From Pseudoips prasinana (Eukaryota; Arthropoda; Insecta; Lepidoptera; Nolidae): a DNA stretch of 64,000 bases. Below are positions 33,830 through 45,357 of this stretch, one piece after another. The translations under genes and the position numbers were made by a program. The stretch spans positions 12,108,001 to 12,172,000 of the forward strand of contig OX621260.1 in assembly GCA_951640165.1 (NCBI GenBank), in the 5' to 3' direction. Under the pieces are notes generated by a model. That model was given only the letters and a program-made list of their open reading frames with translations, was not told the origin of the DNA and ran no database searches. Position 1 is the stretch's first letter. Each line of letters starts with the position of its first letter.

Positions 33830-33966
33830 TACCGTAAAACGGGGTGATTTGAAACACGGGGGGTGAATAGCAATAGACACCGAAAAGTCCAAATTTTACT
33901 ATTGTTATGATACTGTCCCTATTGCTATTCACCCCGGTGGGTCTATTCACCCCGTTTTACCGTAGT
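33830..33966. mobile_element. Foldback MITE with GTAAAACGGGG ends
   Basis: GTAAAACGGGGTGA and GGGTGAATAGCAATAG at the left are mirrored by CTATTGCTATTCACCCC and TCACCCCGTTTTAC at the right, about 135 bp in all. It is probably a Tc1/mariner-derived miniature element. Confidence 0.7.
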
Positions 33967-34268
33967 ACCAACCACCATCTTTTACTATTGTATCTGGAAT
34001 AAGTGCTCCTTTTGTAGCGTAGTGGTGGAGCGTTTGTACCGCATAGTGTTAAGGTTTGAATTCAGCAAAGTGATTACAGTAACAATGCCTTAGTGATGGT
34101 TAGTGAATACTGGGAACTATCATTATTTATTCACGACAGTACTCTTGGAAACAATAAAAATTATGACAAATTCAATGCTTGTGTTTTTTTTTATTATTTT
34201 ATTTGCCCTATTTTGCTTATAAGCAAAATGTTGTGCGTATTGCACGTTTTAAATCCAGATCGTTTATA

Positions 34269-34701
34269 CAGGCTGGGCGAGGAGTGGACGTTCAAACGCA
34301 AAATTTAGATACATTATGATGAGGAGTATCCGAATCACCCCCATGTATGTTCTACGATTTTGCGTAGTTTTCTAGATTGAATTTTTTAATGGTAGTTTTC
34401 GTAAATTTGACCTAACATCAGTTTTTTCTCGTTCTGTTGAACATTTCTGGTTCAGTTTTTTCATGATAACTAATAACCATAGTTTAACCTAATACCCTAA
34501 AAAGTACGGTTTAACTAATCATTGCAGAACCGACTTAGAATTTATTCGAAATTTCTAAATTAGGATTTGAGCCCAGGACTCATAAATTTTCAAAGTATCA
34601 AAAAAACGCAAAATCGTAGAACATACATGGGGTGATTCCGATACTCCACGTCATAAAGTATCTAAATTTTGCGTTTATACGTCAACTCCTCGGCCATCCT
34701 G
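34269..34701. mobile_element. TA-flanked long-TIR MITE, copy 2
   Basis: Second copy of 31788-32212, with TA at 34267-34268 and 34702-34703. Similarity includes the loop (GTTCTGTTGA(A/C)CATTTCTGGT). Confidence 0.85.
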
Positions 34702-34703
34702 TA

Positions 34704-36397
34704 TAAATAATGTTTTAAAACCAGATCATTTATATAAATACTGCACTGTAATTTCTATTCTTGTCGCAGTCATTTTATTAGTAAATATATTTAAAAAATA
34801 GTTTAGACAGTTTAATAGCCATTGTCCTTAAAAACAAAGTTTGAAGTTACGCTACGAATACTAAAAATTAAGCAATGAGATAACTTGATATAGATCAAGT
34901 TGTAAGTTAGAATGATCGGAGAAAGGTTGACGTGTAGTTAGTCTCATAAATCTCTACAACTAACTCTTTGCACTTTGACCTCTGATTTTAAACGTTTGAT
35001 ATGACGGTTTTCTTATCGACAGATGTATATAAAAATATTCAATTAAACGTATTTGCCGATTCATATAGATTTTTTTTTATCTTATTCAATAACCTAACCG
35101 TTAGAAAACCCTGACTCCAATTATAATTAGGTACATCGTTTTGGAAAAGAGCTTATACTCTTACACTGCTGGACCGATATCAACCAAACATAGCTAAGAA
35201 CCACCGCAAGGAAACTTGCTTTTTAATAAACAAACCGCATCGAAATCGGTTCCATCGTTTGAGAGCTACAATGCCGAAACACATACAGACAGACGTCGAA
35301 GTCAAACTTATAATATCTATTTGCGTTGGGGTTAAAAATGAATTAATTAGGTACTAGAGTGCATGGGACGTGATTGGTTAACACTTAATTATGATAAAAT
35401 AAAAAAAAGGTTTTATGCATATAAATCCTTTACAAGCGCCTGTTAATATTCAAAACATTGCTTGGTGGATACTAACATTAAATATTGAGTTTAAATCTGC
35501 GATTTAGCAAGTTTTAGCAAAGACAATATAATTAATTCTTTGACAATATAATGAATTATGTTATTACATACGTTAAGTCTGAGTAAAACTCAGTGTAGTC
35601 CATTTTGCAATATCGGCGACGCTGCGGGTACGAAAAGAAGGTACGCGCGTAAAGGTGGGTACTTGTAAGAAAATATTAACCGTGGCTCCCATTAACTGTT
35701 GAATACACTAAGTTCTATAATGATCGGCAAGCCATCCGCAATTGAGTTGGCTATTTGTTGTTTGAAAGTTCTATGTGCATGTTATTAGTGAAAAAGTCGA
35801 TTACGGCTATGGTGTTACGTGAAAAACACAAGTGTTCGTTTAGATAGTAAGTGATCATAAAACACTGCTATTTTTTCGAAGCTAGCTTTCCTGCGTACTT
35901 TGCGCATACGCAGCGTTGTGTATAGTGTTTTATAATTATTTATAATTAGTGGTTAAAGCGATGCATTGAAGAAATTAGCGGTACGTAATTTAAATTTTAT
36001 AATTTGGTATATAAAATTCGAACTGATTTTTTATTTTATTTTATATGTATTTTCTTTTCAGGTCTTTGACATAGTTTTGGTATAACTTTACACGATTGGT
36101 TAACTTTAATAACACTGAAAAACATCAAAAACTATACTACTCTTTAATAAACAAGTTTTTTAATTTTGCAAGGTAACTGGAACATGTTAAAAGTCCACAT
36201 TTTGGAATAGATACTAAAAATATATAAACAAAATAAACTATGTGTAGAATAAATATACTTAGTTTATTTATTTTTAGTTTTAGGCGCGAAAATCATTTGC
36301 ACTCAAGTGAAATCGCGCGCGATTTTGTAAATTATGTGTTGTGGCTCAATGATATAAAAATGTTTATTTGCCAGAATATAGGTTAACTACATAGTTG
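34704..36397. other. Unassigned 1.7 kb; possible promoter or noncoding exon near 35600-35980
   Basis: At 35130-35335 there is a repeat-like segment ending CAGACAGACGTCGAAGTCAAA. A less AT-rich stretch from 35600 ends TTAGCG/GTACGT at about 35983, which could be a 5' noncoding exon with its donor. No open reading frame or confirmed core promoter supports this, so it is only a suggestion. Confidence 0.25.
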
Positions 36398-36683
36398 TTG
36401 GGTCTGTCCAAAAAATTTTTTTTGGGAATTATCTGTAAAAAGAAAAATTTCTTAGTATCAGCCCGAAGTCTGGGAGTTGGCGATACTATACCCCGTGCAT
36501 CGGAGAGCCGTCGGTACTGTATCTGACCTCTTTTTGTTCTTGTCACTAGTCGTCCCATCGGATCAAGAGAGTGATGGATTGGAAAGTACCCCTGTGTTTG
36601 CACTATAATATGTCCCACGCAGATGCCTAGTCTCCATGGAGACTGGCCGCCGTTGCCGGAATTCGGCTAGGAGGACATTATTA
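36398..36683 (+). mobile_element. SINE family 2, copy 3 (headless)
   Basis: CAGCCCGAAGTCTGGGAGTT, GGATCAAGAGAGTGATGGA and AATTCGGCTAGGAGGACATT are kept; the tRNA-like head is lost. Confidence 0.8.
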
Positions 36684-36980
36684 CTCTTCTATTACTGCCA
36701 CCGCACACCTGAGTGGGGCTTACGTCCAGCGGTGGGCATTTTTGGCTGGCATGATGGGACTAGTCACATGGTAGACACTCATTCTATTACCTAAGTAATT
36801 GGCTCTCTAAAACTGATACCTATATACAAAATTGCAGGATGTTACAGTTGAACGCTAATCTTGAGAGTTCGCGACACGTGAACAGTAATAGCACAGTACA
36901 TAAAACATACACAGTACAGAAACTACCTACAAATTCTTGAAACGGCGCAATCACACAAACATGCGTATCGACAAGACCCC

Positions 36981-37153
36981 TAAGGCCTCCGACGCACTAT
37001 ACGGTTAGCCGGAATGCGGTCAGCAATCAATATTGCTGACCGGCTGCCGCATCACAGTGCGAATAAAACTACTTTCTCGTATAGATGTCTGAGTACCGTC
37101 AACCACACCGCACGGCTGCCCGCATTGCGGCTAGCCGCATAGTGCGTGCCTAA
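36981..37153. mobile_element. Foldback element with CGCACTAT-type arms
   Basis: Left CGCACTATACGGTTAGCCGG is mirrored at the right by GGCTAGCCGCATAGTGCG. An inner palindrome GGTCAGCAATCAATATTGCTGACC lies near 37015. One copy seen. Confidence 0.65.
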
Positions 37154-37392
37154 GCGGTTGTCGCGGTGCTGTCAGTAGTGAGTGCCGCGTCAAGACGAGT
37201 GGGCACAGATATGTTTATCTCCGCGATCTTTTTAAAAGTGCCACGAGCGTATTGCAATTTGTATACGGCCTAATACGGCTGCTCGAACTCTGCTTCAACA
37301 AAACGTGTGCTATCGTTATATTAAACTTGCTACTGAGTTTAAAACAAAAATGTTTACTTAATACATAAACACTACTATCAAATAAAATCAAA
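37154..37392. other. No gene recognised
   Basis: Moderately GC-rich single-copy-looking sequence without a convincing open frame; its role is unknown. Confidence 0.3.
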
Positions 37393-37650
37393 TTTGACGG
37401 TCACCGTAGCCTAGTTGGTAGTGCTCCTGCCTACGAAGCCGGTGGTCCTGGGTTCGAATACCGGTAAGTGCAAATATTTGTGTGATGAGCACGAATATTT
37501 GTTTCTGAGTCATGGATGTTTTCTATGTATATAAGTATTTATCTATCTATATAAGTATGTATATCGTCGCCTGGTACCCATAGTACATGCTTTGCTTAGT
37601 TTGGGGCTAGGATGATCTGTGTGACATTGTCCCTATAGATTATTATTATT
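37393..37650 (+). mobile_element. SINE family 1, copy 6
   Basis: Complete, with B box GGTTCGAATACC (one base off) and ATT tail. Confidence 0.9.
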
Positions 37651-38820
37651 AAATAAAATACTATAATATCAAAATCATTAAAAGCTACAACCCTATTGCT
37701 ACAGTAGAGCGTAGGCAATTATTTCATGAACTAGGCTTACGTTTACGTACTGTCCATATTTATACTGTGGTAATAGATTACATAGTCCATTTATGATTAC
37801 AACCGTACATATGTATTCAGAATCTACAGTCGAGGTTGAGTTGGTGGGTACACTTTTACTGCGTCTTATTTTGTAGGCTATAAGGACTATTATCGTAGAA
37901 CAAAAGTTTCCGCTGACATGCCGCCGATTCTACCTATATGGTGTTCTCAGTTCCTTGATAAACTGATCTAGCGACGCGCGCGCGCTCTTTGTAAACTGAT
38001 ATTGTATCGCGCATTTTCTTTTTATAATTTAAACATAATATCTGTGTAGTGATTTAATTATTCGGTAAATACCTAACCATTTTCATTTTGTATTGTGGCA
38101 TTTTATTTCATTTAAGATATATAATTACTTACTTATCGTTTGGGCAGTGGTGTTGGTGTCCGAGTCTTTCAAGCCAGCCAGAAAGCCTCTGACATGGCTT
38201 AACGACTGTTCTCTAATGAGTACTGTAGGCACCGACATCTTTACGTGCTCTCCGAAACACGAGACACTTGGGAAACGACATAGAAGTAGAACGGGAAAGA
38301 GCGACGTATACACAACGAATACGCCTCAGGTGCTACATACGAACAGCTGAGGTAGCACGCATACGTTCTGTTATTTTAATTAGTCTCACTTATATCATGT
38401 GGATTATGACAGTGAATTATAGTTCATAAAACATTTATGTATATTGCAGTAAAATTAGTTAAAGAGAGGAAAGGATAAGAATTATTCGTGTTGTTTTTAT
38501 GATTAAGATTGAGATTGTTATTTTATGACACACTTTGTAGGTATATTGCATCTGTAAAGTGCATTGAATATACTATAGGTGTATTAAGGATTAGGAAACC
38601 TGGAAGAGATTTACAGGTGATATACAGACATTCTCAAGTTTCCAACAGTTTATTTTTTGAGTGTCTGGTTGGTATAGCGATAGCGTGTGCAACCGCTGAC
38701 TATGATGTTTTGGGGTTCATTGGTGCGACCGTCGTTATACACATAAGGTTGCGTTACACACACTCCTCAATAATAATAATATTGAATTCTTACCTCAATC
38801 ACAGAATAATAATAAATAAA
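37651..38820. other. No gene recognised; SINE family 2 scraps
   Basis: A CG-rich GACGCGCGCGCGCTC tract near 37974, SINE family 2-like scraps at about 38209-38300 (TTTACGTGCTCTCCGAAACAC) and 38655-38760 (TATAGCGATAGCGTGTGCAA). Open frames here have no recognisable domain. Confidence 0.4.
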
Positions 38821-39071
38821 TATCTAGGGACAATGTCACACAGATCATCCTAGCCCCAAACTAAGCAAAGCTTGTACTATGGGTACCAGGCGACGATATA
38901 CATACTTATATAAGTAGATAGATAAATACTTATATACATAGAAAACATCCATGACTCAGAAACAAATATTCGTGCTCATCACACAAATATTTGCACTTAC
39001 CGGGATTCGAACCCAGGACCACCAGCTTCGTTGGCAGGAGCACTACCAACTAGGCTACGGTGACCGTCAAA
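38821..39071 (-). mobile_element. SINE family 1, copy 7
   Basis: Full-length reverse copy ending TGACCGTCAAA, with B box GGTTCGAATCC on the minus strand. Confidence 0.9.
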
Positions 39072-39309
39072 TAAATATTAGGTAGGTAGGTACTAATGTA
39101 ATGCCTCAATAGACCCAACAATCCCACACAACATGTAGTAATTAAAATAAATACTAACAATTAGTAATTATTATTATCTATTATTAATACTAGTAGGTAT
39201 TTATGGCTTAAATATTTAATCATTATGACAATAATTTAAATAAATTAACTTAAGTTATTAGCTTTAAAAGCTTTAAATAATAATCATTAAACCAATTCTT
39301 CAATAATTA

Positions 39310-40205
39310 AACCTTTTCGCTGTGTGGTGACGAAAAATATCAGCACCCCATGTCATCCCGGCGTATAATGTAGAAACCTACCAGAGAACGGGATCAGCAT
39401 TTTTCTGTGGTCTATGACCATGTCGAACATCCATGTTGCACCCACTCTAGTTAAGGTTGGAGACTGCACTCGAAGTTGTAGAGAACTATATTTACCTAGG
39501 ACAGATTATCCAGTTGGATAGTTAGGTAGGTTAAACTTCGAGAAAGAGGTCAATCGTAGAATCCAACCCGGCTGGGCAGCGTTTGGGAAGCTACGTAATA
39601 TCTTCTCGTCCCAAATACCGCAGTGTCTCAAGTCGAAAGTCTTCGACCGGTATGTGTTGCCAGTGATGACTTACGGAACAGAGACGTGGTCGCTCACTAT
39701 GGGCCTTATCAGGCGGCTCAAGGTCACCCAAAGAGCAATGGAAAGGGCTGTGCTTGGAGTTTCCCTGCGAGATCGAATCAGAAATGTTGAGATCCGCAGG
39801 CGAAACAAAGTAACCGACATAGCCGTAAGAAATGGCAAGTTGAAGTGGCAGTGGGCAGGGCACATAGTTCGTAGATCCGACGGCCGCTGGGGCAGAAAGG
39901 TTCTCAAGTGGCGACCACGAACCGGAAGACGCAGCGTGGGCAGGCCCCCTACAAGATGGACCGATGATCTTGTGCGGGTCGCTGGAAATTGCTGGATGCG
40001 GATAGCGCAAGACCGGCGATTGTGGAGATGTTTGGAGGAAGCTTTTGTCCAGCAGTGGACGTCTTTCGGCTGATATGATGATGACCATGTGATCGCCAAC
40101 CCGTCTGTTAAACGTAGCGAATGTGGCAAATCCCCAAATTGCATTCTTCAGGGAGGCTTTCGTCCAGCAGTGGACGTAATTTGGCTGACACGATGATGAT
40201 GATGA
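39310..40205 (+). mobile_element. SINE-like family 5 copy split by an RTE LINE
   Basis: The family 5 head (GTGTGGTGACG, CTACCAGAGAACGGG) ends in CTATGACCATGT at 39423 and resumes with ATGACCATGTGATCGCCAAC at 40081, then the usual CCAGCAGTGGACGTAATTTG end. ATGACCATGT is the 10-bp duplicated target. Confidence 0.85.
39424..40080 (+). pseudogene. 5'-truncated RTE-type LINE, polymerase C-terminus
   Basis: From 39654 an open frame reads VMTYGTETWSLTMG, ERAVLGVSLRDRIRNVEIRR, KLKWQWAGHIVRRSDGRWG, RTGRRSVGRPPTRWTDDLV and ends FVQQWTSFG, the standard C-terminus of insect RTE elements. Upstream, LEVVENYIYLGQIIQLD is readable but interrupted by stops near 39525. The element ends TGATATGATG without poly(A). 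Confidence 0.9.
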
Positions 40206-40387
40206 ACCTTTTTCCAGACAACCGATTGACACAAAAGGGGATATGTTTAGAATAATCTAAAAAAAAAATTGCATTGAATAAAAAATAATTATGAAAATTG
40301 ATTTAAAGACAACTGAAAAATCGCGTAACTATTTGTATGATACATTTATAGTGGTTCTATGTCTGTGTGTACTTTCCGTGAATTGCG

Positions 40388-40448
40388 TCATCATCATATC
40401 AGCCGAAAGATGTCCACTGTTGGACAAAGGCCTCCCCCAAAGATCTCG
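40388..40448 (-). repeat. RTE LINE 3' end fragment
   Basis: CATCATCATATCAGCCGAAA and GATGTCCACTGTTGGACAAA are the complement of the RTE terminus at 40040-40080. Confidence 0.65.
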
Positions 40449-40485
40449 TGAATTGCATATTGGTAAATATTTAATTTCCCATCAG

Positions 40486-40618
40486 GTACGGACGCCAGCA
40501 TATCAATCTGTCAAATTTCCCCAATTGAAAGTGAACCTTATTCTTATGTGATAAAAGTTGAAAATATATAAAAGAAATTTGACAGATTGGGGTAGCTGGA
40601 TGTGCTAGCGTCTGTACC
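40486..40618. mobile_element. GTAC MITE family 1, copy c
   Basis: Element 40490-40614 with GGACGCCAGCATATC and GATGTGCTAGCGTCT ends; GTAC on each side. Confidence 0.88.
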
Positions 40619-40659
40619 TATTAGTTCTCCCACTTCACGCGTTTTCTTTATATATTAAA

Positions 40660-40925
40660 ATAAAACTTCTTGATTCTCTCTCGACTTGGGGAGTACCTAA
40701 GCTGGAATGCATGACGACAGCGTTACGAAAAGTGATCGGGGGAGGCGAACGGAAGTTGAGAGGGAGATATAAGTTAGTGAAGACGGAAAAAGAGAGTTAC
40801 GTTTCGTAAATCACTGAAGGGGCAAGAGAGAGAAGTGCGAGCACACATTTTCTTGCTCCCTTTCACTCATAGCCAGTTACGTTTGGAGTTTAACTTCAGT
40901 CGTTTGGTCTAAATCAAAAGCATAC
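40660..40925 (+). repeat. Dispersed repeat, copy 2 of 10735-11050
   Basis: CTTGGGGAGTACCTAAGCTGG, GAGGCGAACGGAAGTTGAGA and CATAGCCAGTTACGTTTGG; the internal duplication seen at 10.8 kb is absent. Confidence 0.65.
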
Positions 40926-40939
40926 TATTTTTTTTTTTT

Positions 40940-41235
40940 ATTGGTTTCTAATATTAGCTTAGTATGTACCTAGTATTAGTAAGCATGTCTATATTGTCTA
41001 TGTATATATTTATTTACCACTGGTAGATTCTGTTTTGTTTTTATTTTCATTTACTTAGTTCATTCTTATTTTAAATTGTTGTGCACTATTTGTAACTTAT
41101 TACATATAAGCTCTCACTCTAACAAAGGTTTGCTGGAAGAGAACTCACAGTTGAGTTAAGCTCGCCTGTGTACATGATATTTCTAATCTCTTATATTAAT
41201 ATGTATTTATGTGTGCAATAAAGAATAAAGCTCTT
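40940..41235 (+). repeat. LINE 3' end-like repeat
   Basis: GTTTGCTGGAAGAGA, GAGTTAAGCTCGCCTGTGTA and TGTGTGCAATAAAGAATAAA resemble the terminal part of CR1-like LINEs. Confidence 0.5.
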
Positions 41236-41449
41236 AAAAATCTGTTATTACGGCTACTAAACAAAACATGTAGATGTAATTTAATAGATTAGCGTACTTT
41301 ATAACACTTTATTTGATCAATATCCGAAGGTTGTACATTATGAACACCTGATATTACACACTTTTGTTTGATTTTCTTTTATTCTGTTTAATAATAACAG
41401 GTGAAGGCAAACTAAATAAAAAGGTAAGCTAAATAAATGTTTATGTAGT

Positions 41450-42045
41450 TTATACAGGGTGCTTGTAAAACACTAGCTAACACCATAAGCAACAACATTT
41501 TTTTTTTGTTTTAGACTACGCTAGCATTGGTGAATCCCATCCCTGTGTCGCGGGGTTCTTTACAAACATATAATAGACGGACACAAATTACATCCAGACT
41601 CCGAATTTATGGGTAACACAATTAGTTGTCCGGCCCGGAAATCGAACCCGGGACACGAAGCAGCGAGGTGACTGTCTTAGCTATTTGTTCTACATTTTTC
41701 GATATTTTGTTAGATTTTACTTTCGTACAAAAACAAGTATTAATTTAATTTCACGCTTGAATATTTATAACTCTACACTCATCGCAAAGATTACGTAAAC
41801 ATACAGGGTATCCAGATTACCTACACCAAGTCGTGAAATTAACTAGATAAATATCTGGCAAAGAAAGTGTTATTATTATTAGCAGCACAAGCCCGCGCGG
41901 GCCGAGCGTCGTTGAATGAAACATAGACTTACAAATGTCTCGACAGTACAACAAAAACTTATAAGTTATATATTTTTCCATTTATCGAGTTATGTACGAA
42001 CTCGTAGAACAAAAGTGTTTTACAAGTTACGCTGTATAGGTGGTT
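41450..42045. other. No gene recognised outside SINE family 4
   Basis: AT-rich sequence; the flank pair TATACAGGGTGCTTGTAAAAC (41453) and TTTTACAAGTTACGCTGTATA (42009) is an imperfect inverted pair, perhaps the ends of a TA-flanked nonautonomous element that contains the SINE. Confidence 0.4.
41544..41691 (-). mobile_element. tRNA-derived SINE family 4, reverse copy
   Basis: Complement of the unit at 57186-57350: CGCGGGGTTCTTTACAAACA, GACGGACACAAATTACATCC and CCCGGAAATCGAACCCGGGA (B box). Confidence 0.75.
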
Positions 42046-42046
42046 T

Positions 42047-42121
42047 GTTGATCTGTGTTTGAGGTCAAATTACAGCAGACAGCGTTGTCTGCTATCATGT
42101 GACCTCTACCACAGATCAATA
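42047..42121. repeat. Small foldback element
   Basis: TTGATCTGTG, GAGGTCA and AGCAGACA are mirrored by TGTCTGCT, TGACCTC and CACAGATCAA within 75 bp. Confidence 0.65.
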
Positions 42122-42334
42122 ATGTTTTATTTACTTAGTAGTGAGGTAGCTTAGTGGTTAGACCGTTGGGCTGCGGATTTCATGGTCTTGATTCCAAAAC
42201 TTAAGGCGGTGGTAACCTAACCACTGACTTTACGAATTCATGCATGTGCGTAAGATCAGTCTGATTTTGCCCACTGCTGGGCACAGCCAAAATTCAAGTA
42301 GTTTATTATCTTTTAAGCAAATAAAAAATTATGC

Positions 42335-42565
42335 TGGCCGTCGCCGAACATCGATTTCTTAAATGACGTTCAAATAAATAAATGTTAAACATTACTTAAT
42401 CAATCGTTAAATCGGCTTCAACGTTGACAATTGATTCCGGACCATTTATGACGTCACATGTGCTCATGGAAGCCGATTTAACGATTGATTAAGTAATGTT
42501 TAACCTTTATTTATTTGAACGTCATTTAAGAAATCGATGTTCGGCGACCTAGCCCGTAGAGCCCC
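42335..42565. mobile_element. Long-arm palindromic MITE, family 3, copy 1
   Basis: Arms include GCCGAACATCGATTTCTTAA, TTCAAATAAATAAA and TCAATCGTTAAATCGGCTTC with the exact complement on the right; the centre holds ATGACGTCACATGTGCTCAT. The left terminus is diverged; the right end runs into SINE family 3. Confidence 0.85.
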
Positions 42566-42763
42566 AGGACAGATATTTGTGTGCATGAACATGTCTGTTT
42601 GTCCTGAGTCTGGGTGAAATTATTTATATAAGTAAGTATGTGTTTACAAACGAAAAGTAGTATATGTAGTATATCAATTATCTGGTTTCTATAGTACAAG
42701 CTTTGCTTTGTTTGCGTTCAGATGAGAGTGTGTAAATAATGTCCCAGTATATTAGATATCTAA
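42566..42763 (+). mobile_element. SINE family 3, headless copy
   Basis: CAGGACAGATATTTGTGTGC, CTGGTTTCTATAGTACAAGC, TGTGTAAATAATGTCCC. A MITE replaces its tRNA-like head. Confidence 0.8.
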
Positions 42764-42769
42764 TATATA

Positions 42770-43435
42770 AAATTCTCGTGTCACAGTTTTCGTTGCCATA
42801 CTCCTCCGAAACGGTTTAACCGATTTTGATGAAATTTTTTGTGCTTATCCGGTATCTATGAGAATCGGCCAACATCTATTTTTCATCCCCCTAAATGTTA
42901 GGGGTAGTCCACCCCTATTTTTTTTTTTTTTTTTTTTGACAAAATTTCTAATTTTTATTTTTTTATGATACAACATACAAAAATACATACAATCCCCAAT
43001 TTTCACCCTTCTACGATCAACCCTTATTTTTTAATAGCCATTTTAGTAATTTAATCAGTTTTCCTCTGCGGTCGAAAACTGATAAATCGTCATTTAATTA
43101 GTTATCCCCGCCAATTTTGAGTGTATTTTGCACGATTAGATATATAAATCAATTACTGTTCGTTAGTCTCGCTAAAACTTGAGAACGGCTGAACGGATTT
43201 ATCTTATCTTGGTCTTGAAATGTTCGTGGAAGTCTAGGGAAGGTTTAAAAGGTGAGAAAAATTCGAATAATTGCCGGGAAAACCCAAAAAACAGACATTT
43301 TATTTTTCCCAAATAAATAAAATATTAAATAAAATTATAAATAAAATATGTAGAGTTAATTGGAACTTTATTGCTATTCAATAAAGTTCATTTATCGATT
43401 GAGGCAGTACGAAGTGTGCCGGGTCAGCTAGTTAA
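42770..43435 (+). mobile_element. Composite Helitron-like repeats
   Basis: Starts ATCTAATATATAAAATTCTC with TAACCGATTTTGATGAAATT. A second start occurs near 43138 (TTAGATATATAAATCAATTA), with TGAAATGTTCGTGGAAGTCT as in 9914-10183, ending GGGTCAGCTAG/T. Confidence 0.5.
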
Positions 43436-43515
43436 TATTATATTATTATAATTAATCTTGCAAAATTACAATAAACTAAAAATAAAAAAAAATACGATGA
43501 ACACTAAAATAAAGA

Positions 43516-43770
43516 AGGTCACCGTAGCCTAGTTGGTATTGCTCCTGCCTACGAAGCTGGTGGTCCTGGGTTCGAATCCCGGTAAGTGCAAATATTTGTG
43601 TGATGAACACGAACATTTGTTTCTGAGTCATGGATGTTTTCTATGTATTTAAGTATATATCTATCTATATAAGTATGTATATCGTCTCCTGGTACCCATA
43701 GTACAAGCTTTGCTTAGTTTCGGGCTAGGATGATCTGTGTGGCATTGTCCCTTAATATTATTATTATTAT
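43516..43770 (+). mobile_element. SINE family 1, copy 8
   Basis: Complete except for the first six bases of the head; ATT tail at the end. Confidence 0.9.
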
Positions 43771-43794
43771 AAAAAAGAAGGTAATATTACCAAA

Positions 43795-44010
43795 GGTTTC
43801 TATAACGTTGCTTGCCATTTGGCGGGATTTCCTGTAGTCACAGAATTTGGGATGCAAGTTGGCGACCGCAGTTAGGTGGTAGCTAGTAGTTCTAGTACAC
43901 AGCTGCCCGACTAACTGGTGTATCCCTTAGTCGCCTTTTACGCCACCCATGGTATGGTATGTGCTGGCCCTGTTATTCTTTCTGGGCGTGAAACCACTCG
44001 GCTAAATTCA
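43795..44010 (-). repeat. Decayed family-5-like repeat
   Basis: GCAAGTTGGCGACCGCAGTT, GTATCCCTTAGTCGCCTTTT and GCGTGAAACCACTCGGCTAA; related to 33300-33560. Confidence 0.5.
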
Positions 44011-44299
44011 TGGGCGCATTAGAAATTATCTCGTACTAATAATAATAATAGATTTATTTCTTCTCTCACACAGTAAATTACAAAGAAAGTGTCTTATTTA
44101 CTAATTTATGCATAACATTAACAAAAAAGGTGAGATCTGTGTGAGAGACTGGTATCCGTACTAGGTGGGAAACCTGTATGACAGATGACCAGTCCCTAAC
44201 TCTAGACATAGAGGTGTTATGGTAAGAGTAGTTTGTCGTTCAATAATCATGTTGTGACATTATTTTGTTCTGTGAGATGAGGAAGTATATCAGCATTAG

Positions 44300-44392
44300 G
44301 GATGTGTGTGTGGGTGTGTATGTGTGTGTGTCTGTGAGTGCATGTGTATGTATATGTGTGTGTGTGCGTGTGTATGTATGTGTGTATGTGAG
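44300..44392. repeat. TG-rich microsatellite
   Basis: Imperfect (TG)n with GTATGT and GTGCGT interruptions for about 90 bp. Confidence 0.9.
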
Positions 44393-44586
44393 GGTTGTGC
44401 GCCCCTATACCGAAGTAGGTTGAAATCTATCAAGAAGGAATATGCAAGAGGGAGTACTCAAAACGGTGACTGAAAACATCAGGAGGAAACTTGCATGTCT
44501 GATACCTACTCTCTTCTATCGCTCTCATGATCCTATTTGATGGCTCTCTCTGGCACTACAGACGACCGACAGATATATTTATGACT

Positions 44587-44905
44587 GCACGTCTGGCGGC
44601 GGTTAAGACAGTCGCGTCATGACTTCGTGTCCCGGGTTCAAATCCCGCGCTGGAAAACTATTTGTATGACCCATAAATAGTTGTTCTGAATATAGATGTA
44701 GGTACTTTGTGCCCGTCAATTAGGTTTGTAAAGTACAGACGCCAGCACATGAAGCTACCCCAATCCGTCAAATTTCCCCAATAAAAATGGAACCTTATGC
44801 TTTTATGCTTTTGGGATAAAGTTGAAAATCTATAAAAGAAATTTGACAGTTTGGGGTAGCTAGATGTGCTGGCGTGTGTACCATGCGACGCAAAGATTAA
44901 TTTCC
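44587..44905 (+). mobile_element. SINE family 4 interrupted by a MITE
   Basis: Head with B box GGTTCAAATCCC, GACCCATAAATAGTTGTTCTG and GTTTGTAAAGTAC; the MITE follows, then CATGCGACGCAAAG. The uninterrupted copy at 57300-57345 reads TTTGTAAAGTACCCCGCGAC. Confidence 0.8.
44733..44881. mobile_element. GTAC MITE family 1, copy d, inside SINE family 4
   Basis: Element 44737-44877, AGACGCCAGCACATG...ATGTGCTGGCGTGT, with GTAC at 44733-44736 and 44878-44881. The empty site in the same SINE family has a single GTAC. Confidence 0.9.
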
Positions 44906-45011
44906 CTCGTGTTGGGTTTGTCTTAAAAAAAAGAAAATGAAACGAATGTCTTAACCGATGCGCCACACGTGCAGTCAATGCAGTCAAATTTCAAGTTTTA
45001 TTTTATAATCA

Positions 45012-45195
45012 ACTAGCTGTGCCCCGCGGTTATACCCGCGTTAAAATTTATAAATTATAGCCTATGTGTTAATCCATAGTATCAGCTAACTCCATACCAA
45101 ATTTTATTTAAATCACTCCAGCCGTTTAGACGTGAAGAAGTAAGAAACAGTCACATTCACACACTCACAAACTTTCGCCTGTACAATATTAGTGT
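45012..45195 (-). mobile_element. Helitron-type element, reverse
   Basis: Starts (as complement of the 3' end) ACTAGCTGTGCCCCGCGG, with hairpin bases CGCGGTTATACCCGCG, and ends AACTTTCGCCTGTACAATAT, the complement of the family 5' end. Confidence 0.65.
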
Positions 45196-45357
45196 GATCA
45201 ATAACATCGCTTACCGCAACCATTGCAAGATCGTCGGTCCACCTTGTAATATTAATCATAAATATATAAGGTCTAACATCAATATGGGAGGAGACTTGAA
45301 GAGCGCTAACTTTCTATAAAACTTAAGAACCATGAGACATTTCAAATTAACCTTTTT

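Noticed and set aside
38509..38853. 114-codon open frame as a gene
   Set aside because: It includes a SINE family 2-like head and the tail of a reverse SINE family 1, so it is not a host coding region.
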